DNA of 64,000 nucleotides, taken from the NCBI RefSeq assembly GCF_000213175.1, contig NW_009799100.1:1942705-2006704 (forward strand), read 5' to 3'. A model generated the notes under the pieces. That model searched no databases. It saw nothing but the letters and a program-made list of their open reading frames with translations, and was not told the origin of the DNA. This document shows, piece after piece, positions 34,270 to 45,515 of the stretch. Positions within the stretch are counted from its first letter, which is position 1, and every line of letters starts with the position of its first letter. The DNA is from Neurospora tetrasperma FGSC 2508. Taxonomy: Eukaryota > Ascomycota > Sordariomycetes > Sordariales > Sordariaceae. The position numbers and the translations under genes were made by a program.

Positions 34270-35117
34270 ATGTCTCAAACAGCAACATCCCAAAGCGCCA
34301 CCCTCGTCACCGAAGACGAGGAAGAAAACTGGACTTACACCAGTGACAGAGGGGTCACAAGATGCTCATGCTGTGTGAATCCTTCATCGCTGCTTGAGCC
34401 CATCGACCTTTCCGATAGGCACGACACCAGTCTCCTCGATGAAAACGAAAACACTTTCTGTCTCTGGCCGCTTTTCGGTCCTATACTGTTCGAAAATGAG
34501 AGTAGCGACTGTAGAGATCATTGCGCGAACGAGAGAAGTACGTCCATATGATGTCTTTCGGATCTGGTTCCGTTACATAGAACGACACCTAGAACACTGA
34601 AACTTGTTGACTGATGCTATTGCTAAACAGCGTTCCTATCGTTCCTTCGCTTGTCCATTTACATGGCTATCGTTTCCGTCGCCATCGTGCTCTCGTTCCA
34701 CCTTCGCAAGGCAGCTAGCGATGTGGAGTTGCGGATGGCGAAGCCGTTGGGCATCATTTTCTGGGGGCTTTCTGTCTCTTGCCTTGGTGTAGGAGTGGCC
34801 AATTATATCCGTACGTTATGGTTGATTTGGAGTATCCTATCTCAAGACCCGGTTCAAAGAATCCTCAAAACCCAACGCTGACATGAGCGGGCTGTTATGC
34901 ACCAGAAACCGTGAACAAGTATAGCCGTAGGGCAGCAATTGTACAGACAGGTTGGAGAACACAAATCGTAAGTACATAGACTCTTCATCTTCCCACTTGT
35001 CATGACTAACCAATTGTGTGCAATGCATAGATTATGGGGATTATTGCCCTTTCCATATTCGGGGCATGTATTACGCTTCTAGTTGTGAACAAGTATGGAG
35101 AGCAGGCTGATGAGTAG
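34270..35117 (+). CDS. DUF202-domain three-helix membrane protein
   Basis: Predicted 198-aa protein from four exons: 34270-34537, 34631-34810, 34906-34967 and 35031-35117, all GT-AG. The first 90 residues are acidic and hydrophilic with a small Cys cluster (RCSCCVNPSS). The DUF202/YidH domain follows. Splicing across intron 1 restores its signature ANERTFLSFLRLSIYMAIVS. Transmembrane segments are at IYMAIVSVAIVLSFHL, LGIIFWGLSVSCLGVGV and IIMGIIALSIFGACITLLVV, with the conserved basic/polar loop LRKAASDVELRMAKP between the first two. DUF202 domains also form the membrane part of vacuolar polyphosphate polymerase subunits (Vtc family), but this stand-alone form has no known function. The start at 34270 is the first ATG after in-frame ATG 34222; either is possible. 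Confidence 0.87.
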
Positions 35118-35360
35118 TGACTGAGGAGGATATCATCCACGGAACTTGGTTTCGACATGTTGCGACAAATGCCAGATGTCAGTAGAGACAAAAGATTGTC
35201 GACGATATGCATCGCACTTGTACTAGAACAGCGAATAAGTGTCTGGGACCATCGACATGCCATAGTGAAGATAATGCCAGCATCAACTCACAATATCCAA
35301 AGACGCCATAATCATACATCGCCAAATCCACACCACCCCCCAATCACCCATCCAACCTCG

Positions 35361-37771
35361 TCACCGATTACAAAACAAATTCTCCACCCCTCCTTTCCGA
35401 ACCCCATTAGCCAAGATATTCTTTTCATCCTCCTCCTCCTCACCGTCCTCACCCATCTGACTCTTCCCCTTCTCCAACTTCCCACACCCCACCGCTCTCC
35501 TGAACTCATCCACATATTCCCCTGCCCCCCTATCCACCTCCGCTAAACTCGTCGCCCTTCCCTCCCAATCCAGCAACGGCATATCACCAAAGGGCACGAG
35601 ATTGCCCCCGGCGGGTAAGCTGTCCAGTAGCGAACCGGGGGAGAGGCTGATTTCATCCTTTTGTTTCCCTAGCTCATTCCGACTGCCGCTATCGCTCCCA
35701 CTACCAGCATCGCTGCTGCGGTACTCCTCCGGCCCTCGGTATAGCTCATTATGTACGGTCGCCAGGTTCCTCGCTGTTTGGGGGCTGGGGTACAAGGTGA
35801 AGTAGCCGCGGGCGCGCGCGAGACGGAGGGCGTGTTCGAGCCAGGAGGGGTAGTGTTTGCTAATTTGTTTTTGGGTGAAGAAATTCAAGGCAGGGTTGGT
35901 AGTGCTAGCATGTCGTTGCTGTTGGTGCAGGAACTCGAGTGATTTGGACACAAGTTTGTGGAGTTCCGTCCACTTTTGGCCGCTGTAGAGGACGGCATTG
36001 CTGCCGGGAGCTTGCCAGAGGAATGGGGTGTTGTTGTCGGTGGGGGTTTTCTTTTGTTGTTTTTGTTGTTGGGCGGCAGTAGCCTTCTTGGACGCAGAGG
36101 GCGGGCTGAAAGGTTTGAGGGCATCACCTGGGTGGGTTGAGGGAAGCTCTAGACTGATACCAAGAAGGTGAGAGTCCCATTGTTGCATGGTAGCGGGGAC
36201 GGAGTAGCTGTATTCAAGGAGTGCGTACTTTAGGTCTTTGAGGAATGCTGTCAACATCGGGCGGGCTTTCTAAAGCAAATGATTAACAAATTGGGGGTAC
36301 GGCGGCTTACAATGATAGAACCGAGGGGATAACTCGATATTCGGAGAGAGAACTAAGACGTGGGAATGCTGGTCTGCGGGCCAGAAAGACTCGAGGAATC
36401 GCACTGAGCTCTCTTCTTCCGTCAAGCTCTTACGCGGGATACGGTGGCGAAGAGTCAGTTGACGAACGTGAGTCGGACTATACGCTCGGGAAGGCGGCCA
36501 CTGGAACTTTTGCAGAAACTGAGTCGTAGCGGCGTCAATATCGTGAGAAAGCTCAATGGTCAAGTGTGGAATAGCACAAGCCGTGAAATCCGCGGCCGAC
36601 AGAGATTTCAGCAGCCGAATTAGGCTTCCCGAGGTGCCGGTTGAGGCGTAGACCATGATCTCGACATTGACTTTGTTCCAGGCTATGTTCGTTGACGTTA
36701 GCCATAGTCATCTTGAACAATCAACGTGCTATCGTCTCCTCACCTGCTAAAGAAGCACTATCCAGCTTCGTCATCCAAGCAAGGTGTTTCTGTGCGCCCT
36801 CAGGTAGTTCGATCAGAGGGAATCCTTCCTCAGATGCCTGGGCTCTTGCAGCGGGAAGGAAATACTCCTCTTCTTCGCCCGAAGCATCTACAAGCACAGC
36901 TTGTGGGTGCATGTACGTTTGGACGTGGTCTAGCAGCCGCAGGTCAGATGTATACAGCCAAGGACATTCGTGGAAGCGGTTCTATTTACGGAAGGCACGA
37001 GATACACCCTTAGAAAGGCGTGTCTTGGTTGACTCGGTCGATTTATCCAGACGGGCGTCTACAGCTGGGTTAGCGACACGAGTCATAGTTTTCCATTCTC
37101 TGTTACAAACAGAGCTCTATCATACCGTGAAATATGATCTGGCAGGACTGGTCGATGCCGTTGATAGCCTTCAGCTGCTCCATATCGATATCACTTCGGC
37201 TCATGAGGGCAAAATGCACGTAGCTCCGTAACTCGGTCCCCATCTGACAAGCCATTGGCAGCAGCTTAGCAGCGCTCTTAAGGCTGGATGCCGCAAACAG
37301 TATGTTTTTATTCGTTGGAGACGTTCCCTGTGTCTCATATATTGCTTGTAGCGACACAGCGAGATTGGGAAACGTGATCGGGCCATTGTAGCCAACATCC
37401 GGCACAGGCTTTGGGTCAACTTCAGGAATAGGCTTTGGCTTCTGCTTGGCGGTCTCAGGCTTTGTCGGTGGCTTCCAAGGACGATTGGGATTTAACTTGG
37501 GAATGCTCGGTGCGTTCGACGGGTTTTGAGCGGAAACGGGGCGATAGACGGGGTGTCGGTGGTCTCGGATGGGGTTATCTGTAGGTATGTTGTGTATAAA
37601 AAGGTAGACGAAAATGGCGACGGTCAAGGCTATGGCGAGACGCTTCAGCGTCTTCCGTGGGGGAATCCGAGCCGTATTCCATTGCGAGGATCGGATTGGG
37701 GGAATTTTAGTCCGCTTGTGATCGTCGTTTTTCTTTCCAAGCTCCTCGTTCGTCATGAACAAATTAGCCAT
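35361..37771 (-). CDS. Type II membrane protein resembling fungal 'glycosyltransferase 2' family
   Basis: Predicted 709-aa protein. Minus-strand exons: 37126-37771, 37008-37058, 36744-36929, 36311-36682 and 35361-36235, all GT-AG and phase-consistent. A short basic cytosolic N-terminus precedes one signal-anchor helix at about residues 44-61 (RLAIALTVAIFVYLFIHNIP). A Pro/Lys-rich stem (KPPTKPETAKQKPKPIPEVD) follows, then a lumenal domain with ILFAASSLKSAAKLLPMACQ, TYMHPQAVLVDASGEEEEYF, YASTGTSGSLIRLLKSLSAA and SHVLVLSPNIELSPRFYHYL. These blocks resemble fungal proteins annotated as glycosyltransferase 2; a Golgi role is likely, but activity is unproven. The C-terminal 60 residues are acidic. 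Intron 2 (36930-37007) has a weak donor (GTGTAT) but a consensus CTGAC branch; if retained it adds an in-frame TAG. Confidence 0.8.
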
Positions 37772-38675
37772 GGTGGTTAAAGCCCAAAGACAGGCCGGAT
37801 CGCGGAGGAGCGGGTGGCTGGCTTCGAAGTGGTTTGAACGAGATCAGAAGATGGCGCGTTCTGCATAGGCAGCGATGGAGGTTAGCGCCCCAGGTTTGCA
37901 ATCTTAAACTTATTGCTGACACCTCTCGCGCCTGATGTTCTGGAATAATGATTACGAGGTCATTCGCGTAGGTCTTGGAGTTGAGTGTGCCGCGCAGAGA
38001 CAATGGCGAAAAAGGAAAGCTGGGCGATTGTCTTTGAGTGTGTCTCGGTTTTGATTGATCTTGGTGTCCACTGCAGTGTTTCAGATCCCCGTAGACCCGT
38101 ACACTACTGGTACAGTTGGCTCAACAGACGATTTCGGTAGCTCGGGAATTGAAGCGAATTGCCCATCTGCTTTCAAACTGATGTCATCCGAGAAAGCTTC
38201 CGGACGGGACCGGGAGCTTCATAGTTGGGTTCAAAGATTGATCCTGCAATAACTATACACTATGGCTCAAGGGTCAGGCGCATAGAACGGCGCAGCTGCG
38301 CCTGTCGATCTCATCCCCACTTGCCAAGATAAGCTCGGGGTTCAAGCACCTCCCCTGCAGTTGGGGAAGCCCCACTTGGTTAGCTGGAGATCGGGATGGG
38401 ACCCCTGTCTGGTGTGGAAGGGAATCAGTGGGGCTGATGGTTCATCCTCTGTCGAAGGGTGGGGCACGAACAGTTTCCATCGCAATTGGAGAAAAAGCGC
38501 TGGATTTTTTTTTTCTGCACGTTTTCCTCCATTAGTTTACAAGTGTACGAAGTGTACACACTGCCATCACAGCTTTCTTTGCTTGCTTTCCACGTCGCCG
38601 ATTACACATCATCTTTAACCATCCCAATCTTTCCAGTCCTCCAACAACTGTCTATTCACATTTCGGTATTACAAG
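37772..38675. promoter_or_regulatory. Divergent promoter between glycosyltransferase-like and syo1 genes
   Basis: 904 bp between two divergent start codons. It includes the GC palindrome at 38275-38304 listed separately and a C/T-rich leader before the syo1 ATG. No ORF is supported. Confidence 0.5.
38275..38304. promoter_or_regulatory. GC-rich palindrome, possible protein-binding site
   Basis: GGCGCAGCTGCGCC at 38289-38302 is a perfect 14-bp palindrome, and CAGGCGCA (38275-38282) is repeated inverted as TGCGCCTG (38297-38304). It lies about 370 bp upstream of syo1. The central CAGCTG is an E-box, so a dimeric bHLH factor is one possibility. Confidence 0.35.
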
Positions 38676-40760
38676 ATGGGCAAGTCCCGCAAAAACAGAG
38701 TCCGGCCCAATCGCGCCGACCCTATCGCGAAGCCTGTGAAGCCCCCGTCGGACCCCGAGCTCGCTGCCTTGCGCGAAAGCCGCATTCTCCCCGTCGTCAA
38801 GGACCTACAGAGCCCCGATATTAAGTCTCGCACAGCTGCTGCTGGTGCCATCGCAAACATTGTCCAGGACACCAAGTGCAGAAAGCTTCTGCTCCGTGAA
38901 CAGATCGTCCCTATCGTGCTTACCGAGACCCTTACCGACAACAGCATCAATAGCCGCGCCGCCGGCTGGGAGATTCTCAAGGTTCTCGTTCAGGAGGAGG
39001 AGAGCGACTTCTGCGTTCACCTCTACAGACTCGACATCCTAACTGCCATCGAACATGCCGCCAAGGCCCTCAACGAAACGCTTGCCTCAACCGAGCCGCC
39101 CTTTGCGAAACTCACCAAAGGCCAGCAACGCATCGTATGGGACATGAGCCATTCCCTCCTCGTCCTTCTTAGCTCCCTCGCCCTTGCTCGCGATGAGATT
39201 CTTGAGGCCATTGTTGCCAATCAGAACGTCGTTCGCTTCCTCTTCCGCATCGTCGCCACCGAGGCCGTTCCCCAAGCCGCCTTCGAGGAGACTCTCTCCT
39301 GCCTCATGACGCTTTCCGAAGACAATCTACCACTCGGCCAAGCCATCACCGACGACCAAGAGACCCGATGCTACGACAAACTCCTTGAGCTTGTCGCTGC
39401 TGGCGGTCCCCGCTCCGTGTTCGTTTGCGGAGTCCTTCACAATGTGTTTGCGTCGCTTCAGTGGTTGGATCACAGCCCAGGCAAGGATGGTGCTTGCGAC
39501 GCCATGCTTGTTCCAACCTTATCCAAGGCATTAGAACAGCCTCCTCCGAGCAACAAGGCCAATGGCCAGGCCGATAGCTGGGCTCAAATGATGCAGGTTG
39601 CTCTTGAGATTGTGGCCTCGATTGGAACAGATCTGCAGACCGCACTGGAAAAGGGTAACCGCCCTCAGCCTGGTAGTGCTTCCAAGGACGAAGAGTGGAA
39701 TGGGTTCGAAGAAGCCGAGAAGGACGACGACGCTATGGACGTTGACGAGGACTCTGGTGACGATAAGGACGAGGAGGACGACGAAGAGGATGAGGAGGAG
39801 GAGGGCGATGAGGAAGAGGGTGATTCAGATGATGCAGAGTTCGATGAAGCCGACCTAGAGAAGGTTACCGGCATGGATTCCGAAGACGACAACGAAGACG
39901 ACCTCGACGATCTACCTACCCTTCGCGAACTTATAAACAAGGCGATTCCTCAGCTTATCCGGCTGACCAATATTGCTGTGGATGATGACAATAGCATGGC
40001 GATTCAGGGCCACGCCATCAGCGCGCTCAACAATATTGCCTGGACTATTTCATGTATCGACTTCTCTGACGGTGAAAACGCCAACATTTGGAAAGCATGG
40101 GCACCCGCCGGAAAGAGAATCTGGCAGCGGACCATCTCCCCGATCCTCGAAGCCGATAGCGCCGACCTGCAGCTTGCCACTCAAGTGACCAGCCTCGCAT
40201 GGGCTGTGGCCCGCAGTCTCAACGGCACCACCCCCCTCAGCAAAAACGAGCACCGCAAGTTCATGTCTCTTTACCAAGTGTCCAAGGCGCAACAACAAAC
40301 CACTATCACCTCTGATGCAGACGACAAGAATAAGGAGCAACAAACTCAGGAGGATCCCTTCCAAGGCCTTGGCGTTAAGTGCATTGGCGTTCTCGGCGCT
40401 CTGGCTCGCGACCCCGCCCCTATCGATATAAACCGCGAAGTTGGTGTCTTCCTGATGACTCTTCTCGGTAGTGCTGGAGAGTCTGGAGTCCCCCCGGCGG
40501 ACATAATTCAAGCACTAAATGAAGTGTTCGATATCTATGGCGATGAGGAATACACGTGCGATGCCGAAGTATTCTGGAAGGACGGCTTCTTCAGCCACCT
40601 CGAGGAGCTCCAGCCCAAGTTGAAGGCAGTTGCCAAGGGCATCAACAAGAGGGCCTTTGAGGAGTTGAGGATAAAGGCCGATGAGGCACTGATAAATCTG
40701 GGAAGGTTTGTGCAGTACAAGAAGAAGCACGCGCCCAAGGTGAAGGAGGCGACGCAGTAA
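38676..40760 (+). CDS. syo1: Symportin Syo1, co-importer of Rpl5 and Rpl11
   Basis: Single-exon 694-aa protein. Syo1 links the importin Kap104 to ribosomal proteins uL18 (Rpl5) and uL5 (Rpl11), importing both together for 5S RNP assembly into 60S subunits. The N-terminus MGKSRKNRVRPNRADPIAKP is the basic PY-NLS-like import signal typical of the family. ARM/HEAT repeats begin at LRESRILPVVKDLQSPDIKS and TAAAGAIANIVQDTKCRKLL and continue to the C-terminus. Between about residues 350 and 410 the repeats are interrupted by a long Asp/Glu run, the acidic loop also present in Chaetomium Syo1. Overall sequence is close to the structurally studied Chaetomium thermophilum protein as I remember it, which supports placement in the Sordariales or nearby. 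Length is as expected. Confidence 0.95.
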   Translation: MGKSRKNRVRPNRADPIAKPVKPPSDPELAALRESRILPVVKDLQSPDIKSRTAAAGAIANIVQDTKCRKLLLREQIVPIVLTETLTDNSINSRAAGWEILKVLVQEEESDFCVHLYRLDILTAIEHAAKALNETLASTEPPFAKLTKGQQRIVWDMSHSLLVLLSSLALARDEILEAIVANQNVVRFLFRIVATEAVPQAAFEETLSCLMTLSEDNLPLGQAITDDQETRCYDKLLELVAAGGPRSVFVCGVLHNVFASLQWLDHSPGKDGACDAMLVPTLSKALEQPPPSNKANGQADSWAQMMQVALEIVASIGTDLQTALEKGNRPQPGSASKDEEWNGFEEAEKDDDAMDVDEDSGDDKDEEDDEEDEEEEGDEEEGDSDDAEFDEADLEKVTGMDSEDDNEDDLDDLPTLRELINKAIPQLIRLTNIAVDDDNSMAIQGHAISALNNIAWTISCIDFSDGENANIWKAWAPAGKRIWQRTISPILEADSADLQLATQVTSLAWAVARSLNGTTPLSKNEHRKFMSLYQVSKAQQQTTITSDADDKNKEQQTQEDPFQGLGVKCIGVLGALARDPAPIDINREVGVFLMTLLGSAGESGVPPADIIQALNEVFDIYGDEEYTCDAEVFWKDGFFSHLEELQPKLKAVAKGINKRAFEELRIKADEALINLGRFVQYKKKHAPKVKEATQ

Positions 40761-41441
40761 ATCTTCGAAACTCTTGTCATGGAAAAAGTGTCGCAATCTT
40801 CGTCGTTGAATCTACCAATATACGATATGGACTCAAAACAGGGCATGCACAACCTACAAGTTACAAAAGAGCTGAAACATTTACAAAGAGGGGGATGAGG
40901 ACGAGTATTCATACAAAGAAAAGATAACAGGAGGGAAGGGAGATACCCGACGTACCGTCAAACTTGTCAGCTGATACTAGAATAGAAAACGTGAGAGGGG
41001 TGCAAAGCTAGGAATAGAGAGACCAGTCAATATCGATAACACAACTCACGCTCATCGCATGTACGGGACAACAAACCAATCTTTGAGCGGGAACCTCGAC
41101 TATCAGATGATTAGCTGCTAAGATACCTGAGAATGCTGATGCCTCCTTGAAGGCTTTGGTCAGGTTCAGGTAAGGACTTGTGATATATCTCTTCAATTTC
41201 TCAGACTTACATGATTCTCTGTTGTGTATATGTATAAGCACCTTGTCCCATAAAAAAGCGACCAAGTCGCGGCCCAAAGCTTTGCGTGTAAACACCCTCA
41301 TTCCTCTAAGCCCAAGAAAATTGGCTTCCTTCGATTCGTTGTAAGCTCCGCTGCTGCATCGCTGATGAACACATCTTGCAATTGCCGTAGTCGAGTATTG
41401 CTACGCATGCTCATATGAAAGAGCATGCAGGTTCTTCTTGT
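40761..41441. other. Convergent intergenic region between syo1 and DNAJC8-like genes
   Basis: 681 bp of 3' flanking DNA for two convergent genes. Short ORFs on the minus strand (41008-41301) have no family motif. I see no RNA gene or repeat. Confidence 0.45.
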
Positions 41442-42214
41442 TCAGCCAATAGGCTTCAACTTCTTTTTCTTTTTCTTATCCGAATCCCCAGACTTGCCCT
41501 TTTGAAACGCGCGCCAACTATCGATGCGCTGGTCTCTCGTCTTCTCCCAGTCCTCTTCGTGCTGCCTCTTGCGCTTGCGCTGCTCAACCTCCTCGTCAGC
41601 TTTCCGCTGCTCGCGGCCTTCCTCCTGCATCTGCGCCTTGAGCTGTCTGCGTCGTCGCTGCTCGTTCTCGATCAGCACGAACTTGGTCTTTTCCTGCCAC
41701 TTCTTTTCAAACTCGGCCGTCTTGAGCTCCGGGCTGTCGACCGTCCATTTGTTCTCGCGTATCAGCAGCATGCGCGCGTCCGCGATGGCTTCGTCTAGGT
41801 TCTTGCGGTGCTTCTCCTCCATTAGCTCCGTTTGCGCCTTCTTCAGTCGGTCGAAGGCCTCAGGCGCCAAGGGGTTTTTGGTCTTGTCGGGATGGATCAG
41901 CAGGGACTTTTTGCGGTAAGCAATCTTGATGTCGGATTCGGTCACGCCGGGCTTGAGGCCGAGGACTGAGTAGGCGTCGAGCCGGAAGGCTTTGAGGATA
42001 CGGTCTATCTCGGCATCCTGTCGATATTTTGATTGTCAGCAACTACTGAATTGGGGATGTAGATGTTGGTATAGTTGGGTGTGGCTGTTGTCTGGCTTGC
42101 CTTCTCCCACTCCTTGGCTTCAGATTCCAGCACTTCGAGCGCATCCCGAGTGTCGGCAGGAGTTTCGTCTTTGACGTCTTTAACGTCCTTCGCGTCCTTA
42201 GTATCTGTCGCCAT
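41442..42214 (-). CDS. DNAJC8-like J-domain protein
   Basis: Predicted 229-aa nuclear J-protein. Minus-strand exons: 42101-42214 and 41442-42017. The intron (42018-42100) starts with GC rather than GT (AAG/GCAAGC), has a GCTGAC branch and a CAG acceptor, and joins EAKEWEK to DAEIDRILKAFRLDAYSVLG in frame. The J domain runs from about residue 40 to 110, with the HPD tripeptide at 80-82 in SLLIHPDKT. After it comes a long charged helix of Arg/Glu/Lys/Gln, then a lysine-rich end (DKKKKKKLKPIG). The single J domain followed by a charged coiled coil is the layout of DNAJC8/Spf31-type proteins associated with the spliceosome. No in-frame GT donor could replace the GC donor without making an intron too short to splice. 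Confidence 0.9.
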
Positions 42215-42644
42215 ATTGTCGCCAGAATGAAGGGTCAATCTGGATAGTTGTTTAATCAATCACAAAGGGTTGATAGATAAGTAAGTTCTGTCAACCAAAC
42301 GGAACGAAACTCCGGGGAAGTTTAGGGAAGTTCAGTAGTTGCGACTTGCGACACCTCCAGGAGTGCGGAAAGCGCAGCTAACGCACGCCAGCGCTGCCAA
42401 GGCAAGCCCATGCAATGGGTGTACTTGATAAGCTGATAATGGATAAATGTCACATTGGCCCCACTAAAAAGTCGACCATCCAAAATTTACGGGCGACGGG
42501 CAGGCACATTGATGGCTACAGTAGACAAGAGACCCCAACACCCCATCATCATCACCAACCTAAACTCCAACCCACCCCGTCCGTCTTTGCATCTTCAATT
42601 AGCGATTTGTGCTGCAATTGGCAGCAACACAACCCTCGCCCACC
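42215..42644. promoter_or_regulatory. Divergent promoter between DNAJC8-like and dbp10 genes
   Basis: 430 bp shared by two divergent genes. The right part (42560-42644) is C/A-rich, the leader of dbp10 (context cccaccATGCCT). No specific element is named. Confidence 0.45.
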
Positions 42645-45515
42645 ATGCCTAGACGCGTGGCGTCCCCCACACCGTCCGAGAACGAGGTTGACATCGCGGG
42701 TGCTTTGTTCAACGACGACAGCGACTTTGAAGACAACAGCAGCAAGCACCACACCAAGAAGGGAGCTGTTACGAACAGCGGTCTTGACCTCGATTTCAAC
42801 GATCTTCTCGGTAACGGCGATGATGGACTACCTAGCTTTAATGGCGAGGGCGATGATGACGAAGCCTTTATCGCTTCGCTCACACGGAGCTCCCAGAGAA
42901 AGTCCTCCAACATTCAGGGCAAATCAGTCAAGAAGGGTGGAGGTTTCCAGGCAATGGGTACGTAGTCTTCCGTCCCATGGCATAAGTTGATGAAGCTTGG
43001 GGCAGCCGCTGATTCTCCCCTAGGTCTAAACGCCCATCTCCTCCGAGCGATTACCAGAAAAGGCTTCTCCGTCCCGACCCCCATTCAGCGCAAAGCGATC
43101 CCCCTGATTTTAGAAAGAAAAGATGTGGTCGGCATGGCCAGAACCGGTTCCGGAAAGACTGCAGCTTTCGTTATCCCCATGATTGAGAGGTTGAAGGGGC
43201 ACAGTCCGCGTGTTGGCTCGAGGGCGCTCATCATGTCTCCCTCGCGTGAACTTGCGTTGCAGACCCTCAAGGTCGTCAAGGAACTCGGCAGAGGTACCGA
43301 TCTAAAGACCGTATTGCTCGTCGGTGGTGACAGCCTGGAAGAACAGTTCGGTATGATGGCGTCGAATCCCGATATTATCATCGCCACACCCGGTCGTTTC
43401 CTCCATCTCAAGGTTGAAATGAACCTCTCTTTGGCCTCCATTAAATACGTTGTCTTCGATGAAGCCGATCGCCTCTTCGAAATGGGTTTCGCTACCGAGC
43501 TGACCGAAATCCTTCACGCCCTCCCTCCTTCCAGACAGACGCTTCTTTTCTCTGCGACGCTCCCATCGTCCTTGGTCGAATTTGCCAGAGCCGGTCTTCA
43601 AGAGCCGAGCCTTGTCAGGTTGGATGCCGAAACCAAGGTGTCACCCGACCTCGAGAGTGCTTTCTTCGCAGTAAAGGGAGGTGAGAAGGAGGGTGCCCTT
43701 CTCCATCTTCTCCACGACGTCATCAAGGTCCCGCTGGGTCCGCCCGAGGGCACAAAGGAAGAGAGTGAAGAATTGCAGGCGAGGAAAAGGAAACGCGAGT
43801 ATAGGCCCAATCCTAAGGAGAAGCCGACGGAATACTCGACCATCGTCTTCACAGCAACGAAACATCACGTCGAGTACATTGCGAACCTGCTGAAACTCGC
43901 AGGCTTTGCCGTGTCCTACGTTTACGGTTCGCTTGACCAGACGGCCCGTTTGATCCAAGTTGACAACTTCCGTCGGGGAAGAACACATATTCTCGTGGTT
44001 ACCGATGTCGCCGCCCGTGGTATTGACATGCCTGCTCTCGCCAACGTCATCAACTACGATTTCCCATCTCAGCCCAAGATCTTTGTCCATCGTGTTGGTC
44101 GTACAGCTCGTGCGGGTCAGCGTGGTTGGGCTTATGGTTTGGTCCGTCAGTCAGACGTACCATATCTACTTGATCTACAGCTCTTCCTGGGAAGGAAACT
44201 TATCATCGGCCACGACCAAAAGAACCCTTCCTTCGCGGCAGACGTCGTAGTTGGAACACTAAAGAGAGATGGAGTGGATGTTAACATTGAGTGGGTTGAG
44301 AAGGCGCTCAAGGAGAGTACTGATCTCAAGGCGCTGAAGGGTGTTGCCGCAAAGGCCGAGAAGCTCTACATGAAGACGAGGAATTCTGCGTCGAGCCAGA
44401 GCGCAAAGAGAGCCCGCGAAGTTACGCAGTCCAGGGGCTGGACACAGCTCCATCCTTTGTTTGGAGAAGAAGCCGCTGAAGCCCAGGCAGCTCGCGATGA
44501 TCTTCTCAACAGGATAAACCGCTTCAAGCCCCAGGAAACCATCTTTGAACTTGGCCCTAAGGGCAAGTCTAGCCGCAATAAGGCCGCGGAAGTTGTACGA
44601 AATATGCGTTCCAGATTCAAGGAGCGCAAGACTACTAACGACGAGGATGATGAGGACGTGGACATGGAAGATGCCGAGGGTAAACCTGACGGCGGGGAGA
44701 TCAATGCGTTCGAAGACTTTGAGGATGAGGAAGAGGAGGGAGAGGCGGAAGAGGCAGAAGAGGCGGGGGCCAAGGAAGACCCATACGCCGACGACTCGGA
44801 TTCGGAGATGGAGGTTACAGTATCCAGCAGCATGCATACAAAGAAGAAGGGTGGCCCGGTCAACTTCCAAGACCCCGAGATCTTCATGTCCTACACGCCT
44901 CGCACCACTAGCCTTGCGGAGGAGAAGGCTTACGGTGTTCACTCGGGCGGCTACAGCGGCAACAGCTTCGTCGAGGCCGCTCGCGACGCTACCATGGACC
45001 TGACCAACGACGAGAGTGCCAAGAACTTCGGTCTGCCCACGAAATCCAAGATGCGTTGGGACAAGCGTCACAGCAAGTACGTGGCGGTCGCCAACGATGA
45101 GGACGGCTCCAAGGGCGCCAAGATGATTCGTGGCGAGTCCGGTGTCAAGATTGCCGCCTCGTTCAAGAGCGGCCGCTTCGACCGGTGGCGCAAGGATAAC
45201 CGTCTCGGCAAGTTGCCCACGATTGGCGAGACGGAGAAGTCGCAGCTCATCCGCAACTTCGGAGCCCAACCTGGCCAACAGCGGTACAAGCACAAGATGG
45301 AGAAGGCGCCCAAGGATGCGGACAAGTTCAGAGACGATTACCACGTCCGCAAGAAGCGTGTTGCCGAAGCCAAGGAGAAGAGAATCGGCAAGTACAAGGA
45401 TGGTGAGGGTAGCAAGAGGGAGCTCATGACTGCCACGGATATCCGCAAGGCAAGGGCGGTCGCGGAGAAGAAGCGCGAGAAGAATGCTAGGCCGGCGAAG
45501 AGGCAGAAGAGGTGA
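42645..45515 (+). CDS. dbp10: DEAD-box RNA helicase Dbp10, 60S ribosome biogenesis
   Basis: Predicted 934-aa nucleolar ATP-dependent RNA helicase acting on 25S rRNA in pre-60S particles. Exons: 42645-42957 and 43024-45515. An acidic N-terminus is followed by the Q motif [13 protein letters not shown] and motif I ARTGSGKT (about 143-150). Motif II is [14 protein letters not shown], motif III is FSATL, and motif VI is [10 protein letters not shown]. The DBP10CT signature [18 protein letters not shown], with [10 protein letters not shown] further on, separates it from other DEAD helicases. The acidic region at about 660-720 ([20 protein letters not shown]) and the basic Lys/Arg tail are typical. 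All catalytic residues are present. The intron (66 bp) splits the Gly codon at the start of the Q-motif helix. Confidence 0.97.

Noticed and set aside
36975-36990. Apparent in-frame TAG in the glycosyltransferase-like gene, suggesting a pseudogene or readthrough
   Set aside because: A 78-bp intron with CTGAC branch and TAG acceptor removes it and restores a conserved-looking junction in phase.
44259-45344. 361-codon ORF antisense to dbp10
   Set aside because: Mirror of conserved DBP10 C-terminal coding sequence, with Leu/Val-rich composition typical of antisense frames.
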